A stretch of DNA of 64,000 nucleotides from Perca fluviatilis (Eukaryota; Chordata; Actinopteri; Perciformes; Percidae), in assembly GCF_010015445.1 (NCBI RefSeq), contig NC_053118.1, positions 5,783,781 to 5,847,780 of the forward strand, given 5' to 3'. The position numbers and the translations under genes were made by a program. This document shows positions 1-12,014 of the stretch, piece after piece; position 1 is the stretch's first letter; every line of letters begins with the position of its first letter. Under the pieces are notes generated by a model that saw nothing but the letters and a program-made list of their open reading frames with translations, made no database searches and was not told the DNA's origin.

Positions 1-1300
1 AAGAAACTTTTTACATACACCATAGGAGGCATCAAAACAGACAGTTAGCGGTACATTGAGAACTGAGTCAATAGTCTTACATAAAACACGAGGCTTGTTA
101 CAATTTGACAGAATAATTTCAGCAAAATATTTCCTTTTAGCTTCTTTCAAACTTGTCTGGTAATACCTCCAGCAGTCTCTTAACATTTGCAAAGATACAT
201 GTAGCTTATCCTTTTTCCATTTGCGCTCAGCCCTTCGGCACTCACGTCTGACAACACGGGTAGAGTCATTTCGCCAGGGTTCAACTTTAGTTTTAGATTG
301 CCTAGATTTCAATGGAGCCACAGAGTCTATAGCAGTTTGGCACGTGGAGTGAAACCATAAGCTAAGCTCCTCTGCATCATTACATATAGAATCTGGTATG
401 TCACAGTGCTGACTGAAAATAAAGGAGAACTGAACAGCAGTGGAAGAGTTAATAATACGGCAGCGCCGTGCAGTTGCGCACGGTTTAGCTGTATTACAGG
501 CAAGCACAATCTCAAATAATACTGGCATGTGGTCAGAAAACACAGCATCTCAGATCTCTAATTATCTCTATTATGGATAGGCAACCCATAAGATAGGACA
601 ATATCAAGTGTGTGTCCGCGTTCATGCGTGGGGCCAGACACAGACTGCACAAGATTAAAAGAGTCAATGAGGTGTAAAAAGTTTTTTGCCAGCGGGTTTT
701 CTGGACAACACACATGAACATTAAAATCCCCAACAATAAGGACACGATCGTATTTAGGCATAATTTCAGCCAGAAAGGCCGGTAGACTACTGCACATAAC
801 ACTGTGTGAGAGCGACCCAGCTCAAATAAACTCAATTCAAAGCTGGTGAACTTGGATGATGGCAACAACTGCTTACATTTATAGACATTCTTATAAACAG
901 TAGCTATTCCTCCTCCTCTACCCGACGTTCGCGGGGAGTTCAGCAACAGTCATGCGGTAAGAGTTCAGAAAAGGCACTGGACTCACCAACACTCAGCCCT
1001 GTCTCAGTCACACAGAGAAAATCCAATCCCCGGGACGTGAAGAAATCCTTAATGATAAAAGTTTTATTAGCTAGCAATCTAGCGTTTACCAGTCCAATCA
1101 TGACAGAAAACGGCAGGTCTGCAGCACTGATTGTCTGAGGAGCCCGACACAGTGGCCGCAGGTTCATCCGATTTACCCCGCGCCAGCTGGGGCGAGGAGA
1201 CCTCCGGAACACCTCATCCTGGCTGACAACAGGTACCAACCAGGCGTCGACAGGGTCCAGCACTCGCCAAGAAACGAGGAGTCGAGGCACCGCTCAATAC
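1..1300 (-). mobile_element. L2/CR1-type LINE, endonuclease region, runs off left edge
   Basis: Non-LTR retrotransposon ORF2 fragment read leftwards. Three frames together give the order of an apurinic-type endonuclease: an N-terminal stretch with LDFLCVTETGLSVGE (about 1030-950), a glycine-rich SGRGGGIATVYKN segment (about 930-890), IVGDFNVH (about 745-722), GPTHERGHTLDIVLS (about 635-590) and an SDH motif near 530. Upstream of these the sequence codes VNARLLANKTFIIKDFF, a usual lead-in. After the endonuclease comes a basic linker (RRECRRAERKWKKDKL, about 245-200). The frame shifts near 790 and near 550, so this is a dead copy. The reverse transcriptase would lie to the left of base 1. The clade (L2 versus CR1) is inferred from motif style. 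Confidence 0.8.
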
Positions 1301-2660
1301 TCAGTCCAGGAAGCAGAAGAACGTGCTGAGCAGGCCTTCAGCCTCACCAGCTGACCGCTGCGTTTTCCTTGGCAGCGGTAGTGTTTAGGCCTACGCCGGA
1401 GATGTAGAGTCTCAGGGCAGCAAAGGCAAGCAGGTATTCCCGATAGGAATGGGGACAAACCCTTACTAGGTCTTTGGCCGAGAAACAAAAATCCATTAGT
1501 GTTTGGCGATCGTAAACCAATATTGAATCAATGTTTTGAACAACAATTGACACGAACAGCACAAACACACACAGTATTGACAGAGAGAGATGGCGAGCCA
1601 AACACACTGGTGCCATCTGGCGCCATCGTTGGTACTGTAAACAGACATGTAGTACACTGTTACATTACCTGCAGACATGCATGATGGACATGTCTTTGAT
1701 CTTACCTTAACTTTGATTATATCAGTGGAGTGAACACATTCCCCGCCATTGACAAGATTTTCTGTCATTTAGAACAGAACGCTTCCACGCCATTGATGAG
1801 ATATTCCGGCAATCCGTGTTTACGCTGTGGGGCACTTTAGGGGATCTTGTGAAAGAAAAAGATCCACGTAAACCAGAAAGAGAAGATGGAGTTTGCCAGT
1901 GGAGCAATGGAGCAATCCCGTAAGTGGAACGTCATGGATATAGACTGCATAGATAGAGTTCAGATTTCAGTTCACAGTTCTTTATTGTCTCTTGGGTAAT
2001 TTGATTTGCAGATGGAGGTACAAAAAACCACAAAAACACGGCAAGGCATAAAACATCTTAACAGCAAACACCCAACGGATTGATTAAGAACAAATTGGAC
2101 AGTGTCAAATAAAATTCCTGTGAGATTGTCTGGAAAAGTGTCACTGAGAAGGCCCAAGTGATACTAATAAAAACGGTGCATTCAAGAGTTGTGCAAGTTA
2201 ACAGTTTTTGTTCATAGTTAAACTATGTAACCACAAGTTGTAATTATTGGTAACACACACACACACACCTGTCCCCCAATTTGTGCATCGTTATTTATCC
2301 CTATTGTGAGCAAATTTACAGTCTATTAGAGTGCCATTAGTTAGCCACAGTGGCCTGTCTTGGAAAATAAGTCATTCTTTTGAATCTTTGAACAGACGGC
2401 ATTTTATTGTGACAGCTTGATTTTTAACCTTCAGCAGAAATTAGTTTGATGACGAGTTGAGAGAAATGCACTCAGCCAGCAGATGTGTTGTGCTAAAGGC
2501 TAATTTGTGTATGAAATGTGCCGTCTCAAAGCCTGTATCCACAAAATGATGTGGATACACAGCCCGGTCTCATGGCAGGGCGTGAAATGGTCACGTTATT
2601 GAATCTATTGAGTCGTGGACAGGACACAAACCGTTTTTTTTTTAGGTGATTTCGAATTTT
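1301..2660. other. No gene recognised; LINE 5-prime leader and repeat scraps
   Basis: Bases 1301-1690 are probably the untranslated leader of the minus-strand LINE. About 1903-1953 matches the terminal part of MITE family A (ending GGATATAGACTG). A 10-bp perfect hairpin lies at 2534-2559 (arms TGTATCCACA/TGTGGATACA). A short AC run lies near 2260. I see no supported reading frame. Confidence 0.5.
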
Positions 2661-3075
2661 AAAGCAATGTTTTTCAATGGGAAGCATATTTCGTGATCAC
2701 AGAACGATGACGGTAGCGAGTAGTATTGATAAGGCGAAAGTCCGCGCAGGGAGGTTGGTCAGGGGGGTGGATGGGTCAAACAACACAGGACTTTCACCCC
2801 GGAGACCGGGGATCGCGCGCCGCGTGTTGTCGGCGTGTCCCGCGTTTGACGGTTCCTTTCCCTGTTCTTTTTTTCCTAACTACAACCGTCCCGTTGTTGT
2901 GGTGTTTCATTTCTCCATTGTTGTGTGCCCCTGCATCTGGGGATGCGCCCGGGGATCGCGTCCACATGTGGCGGTCCGTCCTGTTGTTGTGGCCGGCGTG
3001 TGGAGCCTCGTTTCCCCATTGTTGCATTCCCCAAGAGCAGGTTGGAAAATCGTGACCTGTACACGTTCAAAATTC
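2660..3075 (+). repeat. Repeat family B copy 1 (tRNA-like core)
   Basis: This stretch contains GGTGGATGGGTCAAACAACA followed by AGGACTTTCACCCCGGAGAC and then a GC-rich half. The same order of blocks recurs near 50690-50870, and shorter versions occur at 20515-20710 and 63560-63690. The reading frames here are GC-rich and resemble nothing I know, so I treat them as noncoding. Confidence 0.6.
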
Positions 3076-3189
3076 GTGACGTGTGTGTGTTGTGTGTGTT
3101 TCGCACAGGGTGTGTGTGAAGAGTCTAGTGCAGTAGTGTGGAGATGCTTGTAGTTAGTGCTTGCTGCTTTCTGCTTGTAGCTTCGCTTT

Positions 3190-3954
3190 TTAGCTACTGC
3201 CGCTGGCTAGCCCCCTTATAGGGGGTGAAAAGAGGAGCCGAGTGCACAAGTCTCCTCCGCCAGTACATAGCCTCGCCACCACCAAGACTTATGCAGTGCC
3301 TCCTCGCGGCCACACATGGTAACTGGGTACCTCGCAGTCCCAGGCTAAACTGCAGGGGATCTCGGAGCAGCAGTGGGCCCCAAAGATGTGGTGTGCAGGC
3401 CCACCACATGGTGGACATGCCCTGACGCCCAACAACCACTGCCCCAGCTATGGGCAAATAGCCCCACTGCCTTGTGAGTTAGCCTCTTGAGGCAAGGCTA
3501 AGGGAGCACATCCCAACAGAAAAACAATGCACTGGCGGTGCGTAATAGGCGGGCCTAAACAAAGCTAGGTCCCGGCAGCCTCCTGCAGCCATGATGGGGA
3601 GCTGGTCGTCCTGGGCTCACCCATGCCACCAGACCTAACTCATCTTGGTGAAGATAGTGCTACTGGGGAGAGCGCACCCACTTTAGCACTTTAAAAAATT
3701 TGTTGCGCAGGTATCCACCTCTGACTGGTTGAAGACTGGCGGCGATGGGGTGTCTGACGACGGGGGCAGGTTTGAATAGACCGGGAGCTCTTAGTCAGAG
3801 CCCTGCACGTCAGTGGCACAGGGTATTGGTCGCTAACAGCTGGGGCTGAGTGGCAGCTGTTCTCGGCAGACCCTTGTGCGACTGAGCAGCCCTATTCAGG
3901 AGCCGCACTGCTCACCACAAGTTGAGGAAAGGCCTAGAAAAGGTGGCCTAAAAA
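3190..3954 (+). mobile_element. LINE 5-prime untranslated region
   Basis: GC-rich leader directly upstream of the LINE coding sequence that starts at 3955. It begins around TAGCTACTGCCGCTGG and runs without interruption into the ORF. No independent open frame of note. Assigned to the element because of continuity; the 5-prime boundary is approximate. Confidence 0.55.
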
Positions 3955-6007
3955 ATGGCCACTCAACTCACACCTGGACAGGATACCACGCCTGTCGGGT
4001 CATTCCACTTCTGCGGTCGAAATAGAATAAATAAATCCTACAATCTTAAACTGGTAACATGGAACATAAGAACCCTCCTGGACTCCTATGGTAGGTCTGA
4101 AAGACCCCATAGAAGGACAGCCCTGGTTGCAGCCGAGTTGAGACGCTATGACATTGACATTGCTGCCCTGAGTGAAACCAGGTTCCTTGATGAGGGGTCT
4201 CTGACAGAGGAGGGCATGCGCTACACCTTCTACTGGAAAGGCTATCCCCCAGGTGGACAACATCTGCATGGTGTGGGACTGGCCATTAAGAACTGCCAAG
4301 ACTCACCGAAACACCTGTGGGCATCAGTGAAAGACTGATGACCCTCCGTATCCCCCTGATGAAGAACCGCTATGCCACACTTTTAAGTGTGTATGCTCCA
4401 ACTCTACCATCTGACAGTGAGTCTAAAGACTCCTTTTACCAGATACTGGATGAGGCTCTCCAACAGATCCCCAGGAGTGACAAGATCCTCCTGCTTGGGG
4501 ACTTCAACGCTCATGTTGGGCAGACCAGTGGGATATGGAAAGGAGTACTTGGCAGGCATGGGACTGGTCAGGCCAACTCAAATGGCATGAGGTTACTTAC
4601 CCTCTGCTCTGAGCATGACCTGACCATAACCAACGCTATCTTCCAGCAAAAGACCAAATACAAAACATCATGGATGCACCCATGTTCCAAACATTGGCAC
4701 CTGATTGATTATGTCATCGTCAGACGTTGTGACATCAGAGACGTTCTCATAACCTGGGCCATGAGAGGTGCAGAGTGCTGGACAGATCACCGCATGATCA
4801 AGACCAAGGTCCTCATGAAAGTGTGCCCCCCCAAGCAAAAACGTGGACCCAGCAGGAGACGTTTAGACTTTGGCCGCCTGGAAGTCACTGCCATAAGGAA
4901 TGAGTTTCGTCGCTCCCTGGCTGAGAAACTAGGGGAGCTAGAACTCCTCCTGAGGGGTGAAAACGCCACAGACCAGCAGTGGGCCTCTATTACTGAAGCC
5001 CTTCATGAAGCAGCAGCCCAAACAATCGGCTATAAGAGCAAGAACCATCAAGACTGGTTTGATAATAACTCCAAGCTCATCCATAACCTACTAAGTACTA
5101 TGCACAAACTACATCAGGAATCCATAAAAAAACCTTTATCCAGCACCGCCAGACAGCAATGGCAAAAAGCTTGACGGGAAGTGCAGAGAACTCTGTGTGG
5201 TGGATGGAGAAGGCTCATGAAATTCAGTCATTCGCTGACAGAAATGATATGCACAACTTTTACAATGCAGTCAAATCCATCTACGGCCCAATAAGTCAGT
5301 ACTAAATCAGGACTCGGATGCAGACTATGCCATCCTGGATGAACTGCCTGAATTTCCTCTTATTGAAAACCTTAGCCAACCTCCAACCTTCCTGGAGGTT
5401 CTGTTAGCTGTCCGCTCCCTGAAGTAAAACAAGTCTCCTGGCTCTGACAATATACCTGCAGAACTGCTAAAAAGATGCCAGTATTGTCACTATATATAAA
5501 ACCAAAGGGGATAGGGCCAATTGTGGCAACCATAGGGGCATATCACTTCTTGCTGTGGCAGGCAAGGTCCTGGCCAAGGTGATGCTACAGAGACCGATCA
5601 ATGATATCACAGAGTCTATCCTACCCGAGTCACAGTGCGGGTTTAGAAAGAACAGGAGCACAGTAGACATGGTCTTCACTACCCGGCAACTTCAGGAAAA
5701 GTGCAGGGAGCAACATAATTTGTCGACCTCTCCAAAGCCTTTGACACTGTGCAGAGAGATCTCTTGTGGGAAGTCCTCCTCCGGATTGGATGCCCCACTA
5801 AGTTTGTCAACATCCTCCGTCAGTTTCATGATGGAATGACTGCTAGGGTGACAGTAGGAAGGCAGCAGTCTAGTCCTTTCCCTGTGTGCACAGGGGTAAG
5901 GCAGGGGTGTGTACTGGCACCACTGCTTTTTAACATCTTCCTCATATGTGTCACCCAGCTTCTCCACAAGGAGATCGAAGACAATCGTGGGGTGACAGTA
6001 GTAGGCT
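3955..6007 (+). pseudogene. LINE ORF2: endonuclease plus N-terminal half of reverse transcriptase
   Basis: Encodes the type of protein often labelled 'craniofacial development protein 2-like' in vertebrate genomes, here an apurinic endonuclease fused to a reverse transcriptase. Visible motifs: KLVTWNIRTLLDS (about 4048), IAALSETRFLDEG (about 4160), LLLGDFNAHVG (about 4490), HLIDYVIVRR (about 4700) and WTDHRMI (about 4780), which together form the endonuclease active site. The reverse transcriptase follows with ISLLAVAGKVLAKV (about 5540), ESQCGFRKNRST (about 5625), VDLSKAFDTV (about 5720) and VRQGCVLAPLLFNIFL (about 5897). Defects: a frameshift near 4310, a stop at 5172-5174, further shifts and an apparent deletion near 5475. 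The ORF is then cut by the hAT insertion and resumes at about 8807. Confidence 0.85.
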
Positions 6008-6184
6008 TGGGTATCGAGTATTGATTGGAACTGGGACTAGCTTTGCGATTTTCCCAGAATCGTTCAAAAGTTTAAATTTCGATTCCTAGTTTCGATTCAC
6101 AGTCCGCCGACCGGAAGAAGAAACCGCTGAACACCAACGAAGAAGCGGCCACCGGAAGTGTTGACATAACCGAGTGAGTCGAAC

Positions 6185-8563
6185 ATGGATAGCACGCATT
6201 GGCGGTCCAAAGTGTGGCTTCACTTTTCTAAACAGAACGAAATCTCTGTAAAATGCAACATTTTCAACAAGATTGTTTTGTGCATAGGAGGGTGAACGTC
6301 AAACATGATAAAGCACCTCCGAGTTCATCATCGAGTAGAAATAAATGTGTGCCCCATCTTTGACGCGCTGCGCTGACCGTCCTCCGCTGTCTCTTCCTCT
6401 GGCTCTGGCTCCGACCCCCAGCCTGGCACCGCAGTGACTGCACTGCAGTCCGAATCAGGTAAGTAAAACAATACATATACAATAAATAAGATATCTTGCG
6501 CCAACATTGAGGCAGCTAACAAATTAGCCCACGTAGTTTTTCATAGACAATTTACGACCTGAGATTGCAAACGTTAGCCAGGCTGGTGACTCCACGACTC
6601 CGTGATGTGCTGAGCCTACTCCGTTCACCATAGCGGCAAGGGGGAAGATGTCTGTGCAACAAAAGGAAGAGTGCTACAGAAAGGTCACTGCACACATCGT
6701 GAAAATGCTGCATCCTTTTTCAGAGGTGGAATCACCAACATTTAGGTTAGTTAAGCAATAACGATAGAGCTAAGCTAATTGATATTGAGCTAGGGTGCGT
6801 TTCCCAAAAGCATAGTTGCTAACCAGTTAGCAACTTAGTTGGTTGGCAATGAGAAATTGCATTGCAACCAACAAAGTTGCTAACTTAGTTAGCAACTATG
6901 GTTTTGGGAAACGCTCCCCTAAACAGTAACAGCAACATTACATGTTTGTTTATGTTTGCAGGGACATGGCGAAAACTCTTAACCCCAAATACACACCACC
7001 TTCCAGGGATTACCTGTCAAACACATTAATCCCATCGTGGTACAAGGTTGAGAAGTCTAACATTATTACAGAGCTCAGTGAAGTCAGCGCTGTTGCACTC
7101 ACATGTGATGGCTGGAGTAGCATCACACAGGACTACTACCTCACTATCACAGCACACTACATAGAAAAGGGCAAAATGCAGCAAAAAGTGCTAAAAACAA
7201 AGGCTGTGTACAAAGCACAGACCGGTTGTGTTGTTGCAGAGGAAATTAGCGATGTTCTGTCAGAGTTTGGCATATCAGATCAAATTGTAGCAGTCACTGT
7301 AGATAATGCTGCCAACATGGATGTGGCTATGAAGCGCCTGCGATTTGTGAAACTGTGCTGTTTCGCCCACACACTTAATTTAGCAGCACAAAGTCTATAC
7401 TCCCTAAATTCAGTGAGTCAGTGGGTGGCCAAGGTCCGAACCATTGTTGTGTGGATGAAGAGGTGCTGTGTTTTGTTAAGAAAAAAAGAGAATATTTCTA
7501 ACTCCAATCTATGTGTTTTTAATTCTTTTGCATACAGACTTGCTCGGCTGAGGAGGATTTTAGGAAAGCTGAAGACTTCATCAACCTGATGAAGGTGCTC
7601 TACACCTCAACACTCTGCGTGTCCTCTGAAAAGAGTCCCACATGCGGACAGATTCTGCTTATCCTCAAAAAGCTTGAGGCACACCTGGCTGCAAAAGAGG
7701 GAGACACAGTCTTTGTGTCAAACCTTAAAAAACAGGTTTGGGCAAACCTATCTAAGCGCTACCAGGTAAGTGACTGAGGCAGGGCACCGGGAAAGAAATT
7801 GTTCTAGAATAGAAATACCCTGTGGCTTGTTAAAACATTTAAAGAACATGTGTTTTGCAGAATGATGAGATCAGGAACTTTTGGCCAAGTGGCCACTGCA
7901 TTGGATCCACGCTTTAAACATAAATTGGATGATGACACCATCTTGGACCAGATCCAGAGAAATCTGATTGAAGTAAAATATCATTCATGCAAAACTGTCC
8001 TTTTCATCTATTAAAATCTAAATGCTAATTATGTTCTTTGTAGTCAACAGAGGAAGACGGTGGAGCTGATGGAGACACCATGCAGTCTGAGAATGAGGAT
8101 GAGCAGGAGAGTGTAAGTGTACAATAGCTGATATTATATAGGTTTTCAATTTAAATAATGATCATGCCTTTAATGGAGGTTTTCCCTTTTTTTGTGATAA
8201 TACTGATGAACCTTTTGTTTTGTTTTTTAGCAACAGCCTCCCTGCAAACTGCCCAGGAAGACTCCATTGGAGGAGCTGTTCGCTGAGAATGTCCATCAAG
8301 AAACGAGTGGAGAGAGATCTGCAGATATACCAGGAAGTTCCACCGGTCCTTATGTCTGAGGACCCTGCTGCATGGTGGTGGAACCAACAAAAGACTTATC
8401 CTTTGCTGTCAAATCTCGCTTTCTCCTATTTATGCGTTCAAGCTTCTTCTACACCCAGCGAACGTGTTTTCTCCACAGCAGGAGATACTATCTGTCCAGA
8501 ACGTTCATGCATCCTGCCTGAGAAGGCAGATATGATCATTTTCCTAAACAAGAACTGTTTCTG
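6185..8563 (+). pseudogene. hAT transposase with BED finger (ZBED-like), broken
   Basis: Cut-and-paste transposase. A BED zinc finger starts at the ATG at 6185 (MDSTHWRSKVWLHFSKQNE); the second cysteine of its C-x2-C is replaced by Phe and a stop follows. The core exon (about 6963-7480) has LTCDGWSS and VTVDNAANMDVAMKRL, which carry the catalytic aspartates, and CCFAHTLNLAAQ. After WVAKVRTIVVWMKR the usual RWNS region is missing. Later exons are bounded by plausible splice sites: about 7538-7765 (donor gtaagt), 7861-about 7974, about 8043-8114 (donor gtaagt) and 8231-8563. They encode TALDPRFKHKLDDDT and the C-terminal dimerisation motif ASSTPSERVFSTAGD near 8445. Frameshifts sit near 7890 and 8350. 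It cannot make a working protein as it stands. Confidence 0.85.
6793..6924. repeat. Palindromic MITE inside the hAT element
   Basis: Imperfect inverted repeat. The left end reads GTGCGTTTCCCAAAAGCATA and the right end is the complement of GCGTTTCCCAAAACCATAG. Both sides carry repeated GTTAGCAACT blocks, so the transcript could fold into a long hairpin. Confidence 0.7.
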
Positions 8564-8806
8564 ATTTTATACTGTACCTGCTGCTAATCTGGACTGGGTT
8601 TTACAAGTTGTTTCTTATTGTTTTTTTGCTATTCTGCACCAGGTTAGCCCATCAGTGGGAGCACGGTAACATGTTTAAGTACCTGCAGCATCATACACTC
8701 ATGTGTAAATGTGTTTTCATGAGGTTTTCAAAAATAAAGCTCTCTGAGGAAAGTGTACCCCTTTGAAAATATATTATTATATATATAAAATTTATAATAT
8801 TTATAT

Positions 8807-9463
8807 TCAAGTTGCTGCAGGCAACCACCAAACTGCACAGAGTGAGGATACTTGAGCTGCAGTATGCAGATGACTGCGCTCTCGTATCTCACTCTCCCCA
8901 AGACCTCCAGTCTGTCCTAGATGCAGCAGTCAGGGCATACAGCAGGATGGGGTTGACCATTAACACCACTAAAACAGTGGTAATCTGCCAGTGGAGTGCT
9001 AACATCCCACCCACACCACCCATCTTCAGTGTTGCAGATGAAGAACTGTCAGTTGTTCCATCATTCAAATACCTGGGGAGCATTATTTTTGAAGACAATA
9101 GCATTGATAATGAGATCCAGAACAGAATCAAACAAGCATCAACTGCCTTTGGGAGACTCCGGCGGTGGGTTTTTCAGAACAAAAACCTTCATGTCAACAC
9201 AAAAATCTGCGTCTACCAAGCGGTCTGCATCCCCACCCTCCTCTACAGCTGTGAAGCCTGGGTTACTTACAGCCGCCACATCAAGTCTGTGGAACGCTTC
9301 CACATCTGCTGTCTCCAGCGCATCCTCGGAATCCGGAGGAGGAACACCCACACCCGCACCCATGAATGCCAGTAACACCAACACCATGTATACATGCCCC
9401 ACCTGCAATAGAACCTGTGGATCCAGGATAGGACTATACAGCCATCAGAAAACTCACCGTTAA
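8807..9463 (+). pseudogene. LINE ORF2 continuation: catalytic reverse transcriptase core and C-terminal finger
   Basis: Continuation of the LINE after the hAT insertion. It contains the catalytic RILELQYADDCALVSHS (YADD box, about 8847), GLTINTTKTVV (about 8952), FKYLGSIIFEDN (about 9065) and RLRRWVFQNKNLHVNTKICV (about 9157). The thumb region ends at LQRILGIRRRN near 9340. A deletion then joins it to the C-terminal zinc finger MYTCPTCNRTCGSRIGLYSH (about 9387-9450, C-x2-C then H-x4-H), which closes with a stop at 9461-9463. The RT loses about ten residues next to the hAT insertion point. Confidence 0.85.
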
Positions 9464-9629
9464 CAGACAGAAGTGGACGTCATCATCGGATTCGATGGAC
9501 AACTACAAGCAAAGCAAGCAAGTGTGTGTGAGTATGTGTGTGCATATGCCTGTGTACATAGGTTGAATTATAATTATACTGGGCGGCTTTGCATATAAAC
9601 AATCGTGCAAACGTTTTTTATCTTATGCA

Positions 9630-10510
9630 TAGCCCTGCATTGCCATCTCCTCAGCGCTGTGGAGTAAGGTCTGGCTACACCACAAATCCATTCTGAGATA
9701 AGAGAAAAAAATTATCTGGGTTGTTTGCATTTCTTCAAACCAGTCACAATCGTCTTGCGACGGTGGCTCTGCAAAATATTCTCAGGAAGGAACTTGTTTT
9801 GGTGGAACATTTGCAACCAGCAAAAGGAAATGCCACGTACAATATTAAATGAAATTAACTGTGTGAACACAAGACAGTGTGTTCACACATAACGTGAGCA
9901 CCGGGTCTTGGTAGCTGAATATTCTATCGCATGATGAAAAAGTAGAGCAAGAGAGATTTTATCTTAGTTTTCATTTTATGCAAAACATTTTAGTCTCGTC
10001 TTTTTTCGTCAACAATAATGCATGTTAATTTAGTCTTAGTCAGCGTTTTTGGACATTGGCGCAGTCTCGTCATCGTCTCGTCTTAGTCATGGAAAAAAAG
10101 GTCGTTGACGAACATATTTCTATATTTCTGTCTCATCTGACGAAATTAACACTACTGGATACATGGTTAAACCTCATTAGCTCTTACCAGTGTATCTCCG
10201 TCTGTACTTGTCCACAAAAATCCCACCGATTGGTCCCAAAACCTCCCAGTTAGAGAGTAAATGCAGTAAACATTCTTTGTTAATCTTTACCAACATTCCC
10301 CCGAAAGAACCAAGCAGGCCTGCCCTATTGCACAATCCAAATTTACTTCAAAACTTGCCATTTTCAGCTTGTAGCTTGCTAGCTCAAAGGTTGTTGTTTC
10401 CTGTAGTGAAGGGATTTTGAGAACAGCAACACACAGAGAGCGGAAGGTGAGGGGCAAAGCCTGACAGGCTTTATCCTGGAAATGTACTTTCGTTGATTGA
10501 GAATATCTTA
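9630..10510. mobile_element. MITE family A, copy 2, split by another repeat
   Basis: The segment aligns block by block with 40313-40880: GTCTGGCTACACCACA, GGAAGGAACTTGTTTTG, ATACAATATTAAATGAA, then GGATACATGGTTAAACCT and CAACACACAGAGAGCGGAAG. In this copy about 250 bp (9905-10155) with no counterpart in the other copy is inserted in the middle. Confidence 0.75.
9905..10155. repeat. Repeat rich in GTCTTAGTC, nested in family A copy
   Basis: Contains the recurring words TAGTTTTCATTTT, AGTCTCGTC, AGTCTTAGTC and CGAAATTAACACTACT, a familiar teleost interspersed repeat. The flanking family A sequence resumes on the right exactly where the 40.5-kb copy continues, which defines this block as an insertion. 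Confidence 0.55.
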
Positions 10511-11360
10511 TATCTAAATCTGCATCCGAGATATTGACATTACAGTAAGTAGTTATGACGAGCTTCACCTTACAGCACTTTCTGTCCTTCTGAATACTCA
10601 ACCACATAAGCAGAATTTCAGGGTAGCATATATTTGTGACAAATATACAGCCTTTGGAAAACAGATTCTGCACACATCAGAATGCAGACTAATACACAAT
10701 TCACGTTAGAGACGTTTGAGAAGCTCTGTCTCTCCAGGCGATAACATCAAGGTTAAAGAACATCCCTCTGTGTCTCCTGCTGCAGCTCCAAAGTAAATAT
10801 TTTGCCGTCCGTCCAAAGGACTGCATTATTTTTCCTCTGTAGTGTGGCTGCTGTGTGGATTCCTGGCACTTCCCTACAGCTACTAAGTCAGCTAAGTCAT
10901 CTCTGAAGTGTGAAAGCCCATCTTTGAAAGCACAGGAATGGCATTTTCTTTGTAGTTTTCCAAAGACTCCCACAGACTACAGGATTATGATTGCTACAGG
11001 GTTGTTTTGCTACACTTTGACATAATGAAACAAGCTAAGCAGCCGCAGGCCAGGCAGTACACAATGGCAAACCCAGCAAACTCCACACGTGAAAACAGTT
11101 TGTGTTTCGGGGTAATATTACTTCAAAATCTGCACCAAACTAGATTTTATTTGTAAAATATATCCTTCATAGTTGTCCAACAAATTGAGCACTCCATCCC
11201 CAGTTTTGATTTACCTTAGTTACACATGCTGTACACTTTGGTGTTGTTTTCCTCTGGTGATGTGATCACACTGAAAAATTCCTTAGTTCAATTTGTATGT
11301 ACAGTAATGGATAATGTAGAGTCAGACAGTCATTAATGAGAATTAGGACCCAGACAGGGT
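10511..11360. other. No gene recognised
   Basis: Unique-looking AT-moderate sequence. The open frames on the minus strand (for example 10287-10673 and 10701-10973) show no family resemblance and overlap repeat sequence at their ends. Confidence 0.4.
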
Positions 11361-11399
11361 GATGCAGGACCCCGACGCGAAGGGTAGGGGTCCTGCATC
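11361..11399. repeat. Perfect 13-bp hairpin
   Basis: Arms GATGCAGGACCCC (11361-11373) and GGGGTCCTGCATC (11387-11399) are exact inverted copies around a 13-nt loop. Fold potential is strong, but I see no promoter or gene next to it. Confidence 0.8.
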
Positions 11400-11444
11400 A
11401 GGGGTTTTCTAATTTGCTAAATAATGATCGGCTAGCTCTACATT

Positions 11445-11722
11445 ATACTGCAGACTGCTAGACCAATCTGAGTTTTCTCTTGCAAGACTAAAACAACTTT
11501 TGAGCATGTTCCACCAAAACAAGTTCCTTCCCGAGGCTATTTAGCAGCGGCACCGTTGCTACTTCCGGCGCTTAACACCGCCCAAGACGATTGTGATTGG
11601 TTTAAAGAAATACCAATAAACCAGAGCACATTTTTCTCCCATCCCGGAATGCTGTGTGGACTAGCCAGACCCTCCTCTGCATCGATGTGGAGATAGGTCT
11701 GGCAATGCCAGACAACACGGCT
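11445..11722. mobile_element. MITE family A, copy 3
   Basis: Contains CCAATCTGAGTTTTCTCT, ATGTTCCACCAAAACAAGTT, AAGACGATTGTGATTGG and TTTTTCTCCCATCCCGGAAT, ending in the palindromic terminus around GGTCTGGCAATGCCAGAC. It is close to the copy at 26640-26990 in the same orientation. Confidence 0.75.
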
Positions 11723-12014
11723 ACTGATACAGAGGTTACCTGCATGTGGTTAACTTTACCGCTGGAGAGCACGTTTCACCGACGGAAGCCAGATCGCTCC
11801 GGTGACTGAGCTAACTAATGCTAATGTTTGTACTGCTGCCATTAGCACTGCTAGCGATCACTGTTTCCTCCACCCTCTCTCTTTAAGTCCACACATCATC
11901 ATTGTATCTATATTTTCTGTTAAACTATTTTATGCCTTTGTTATTTTATGTAGCCAGCCTTATGCTTTTTCTTTTTTTTTTTATTCAGTGCTTACTTGTG
12001 TTCAATTTGTATAT

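Larger units (their letters stand above)
6008..8806 (+). mobile_element. BED-type hAT transposon inserted in the LINE
   Basis: DNA transposon lying between the two halves of the LINE. The left end starts at TTGGGTATCGAG, a usual start for BED/hAT elements in fish. The right end is unclear: the last recognisable element sequence is near 8763, followed by about 45 bp of AT-rich microsatellite before the LINE resumes at TTCAAGTTGCTG. I could not identify an 8-bp target duplication. It carries the multi-exon transposase gene described separately and has itself received a palindromic MITE at 6793-6924. Confidence 0.75.

Noticed and set aside
2677..3153. 158-codon plus-strand frame
   Set aside because: It lies wholly in repeat family B, is GC-driven and has no similarity to a known protein; overlapping frames are open on both strands.
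10287..10973. Minus-strand frames of 128 and 90 codons
   Set aside because: The first overlaps MITE family A and aligns with noncoding sequence at 40.7 kb; the second has no recognisable domain.
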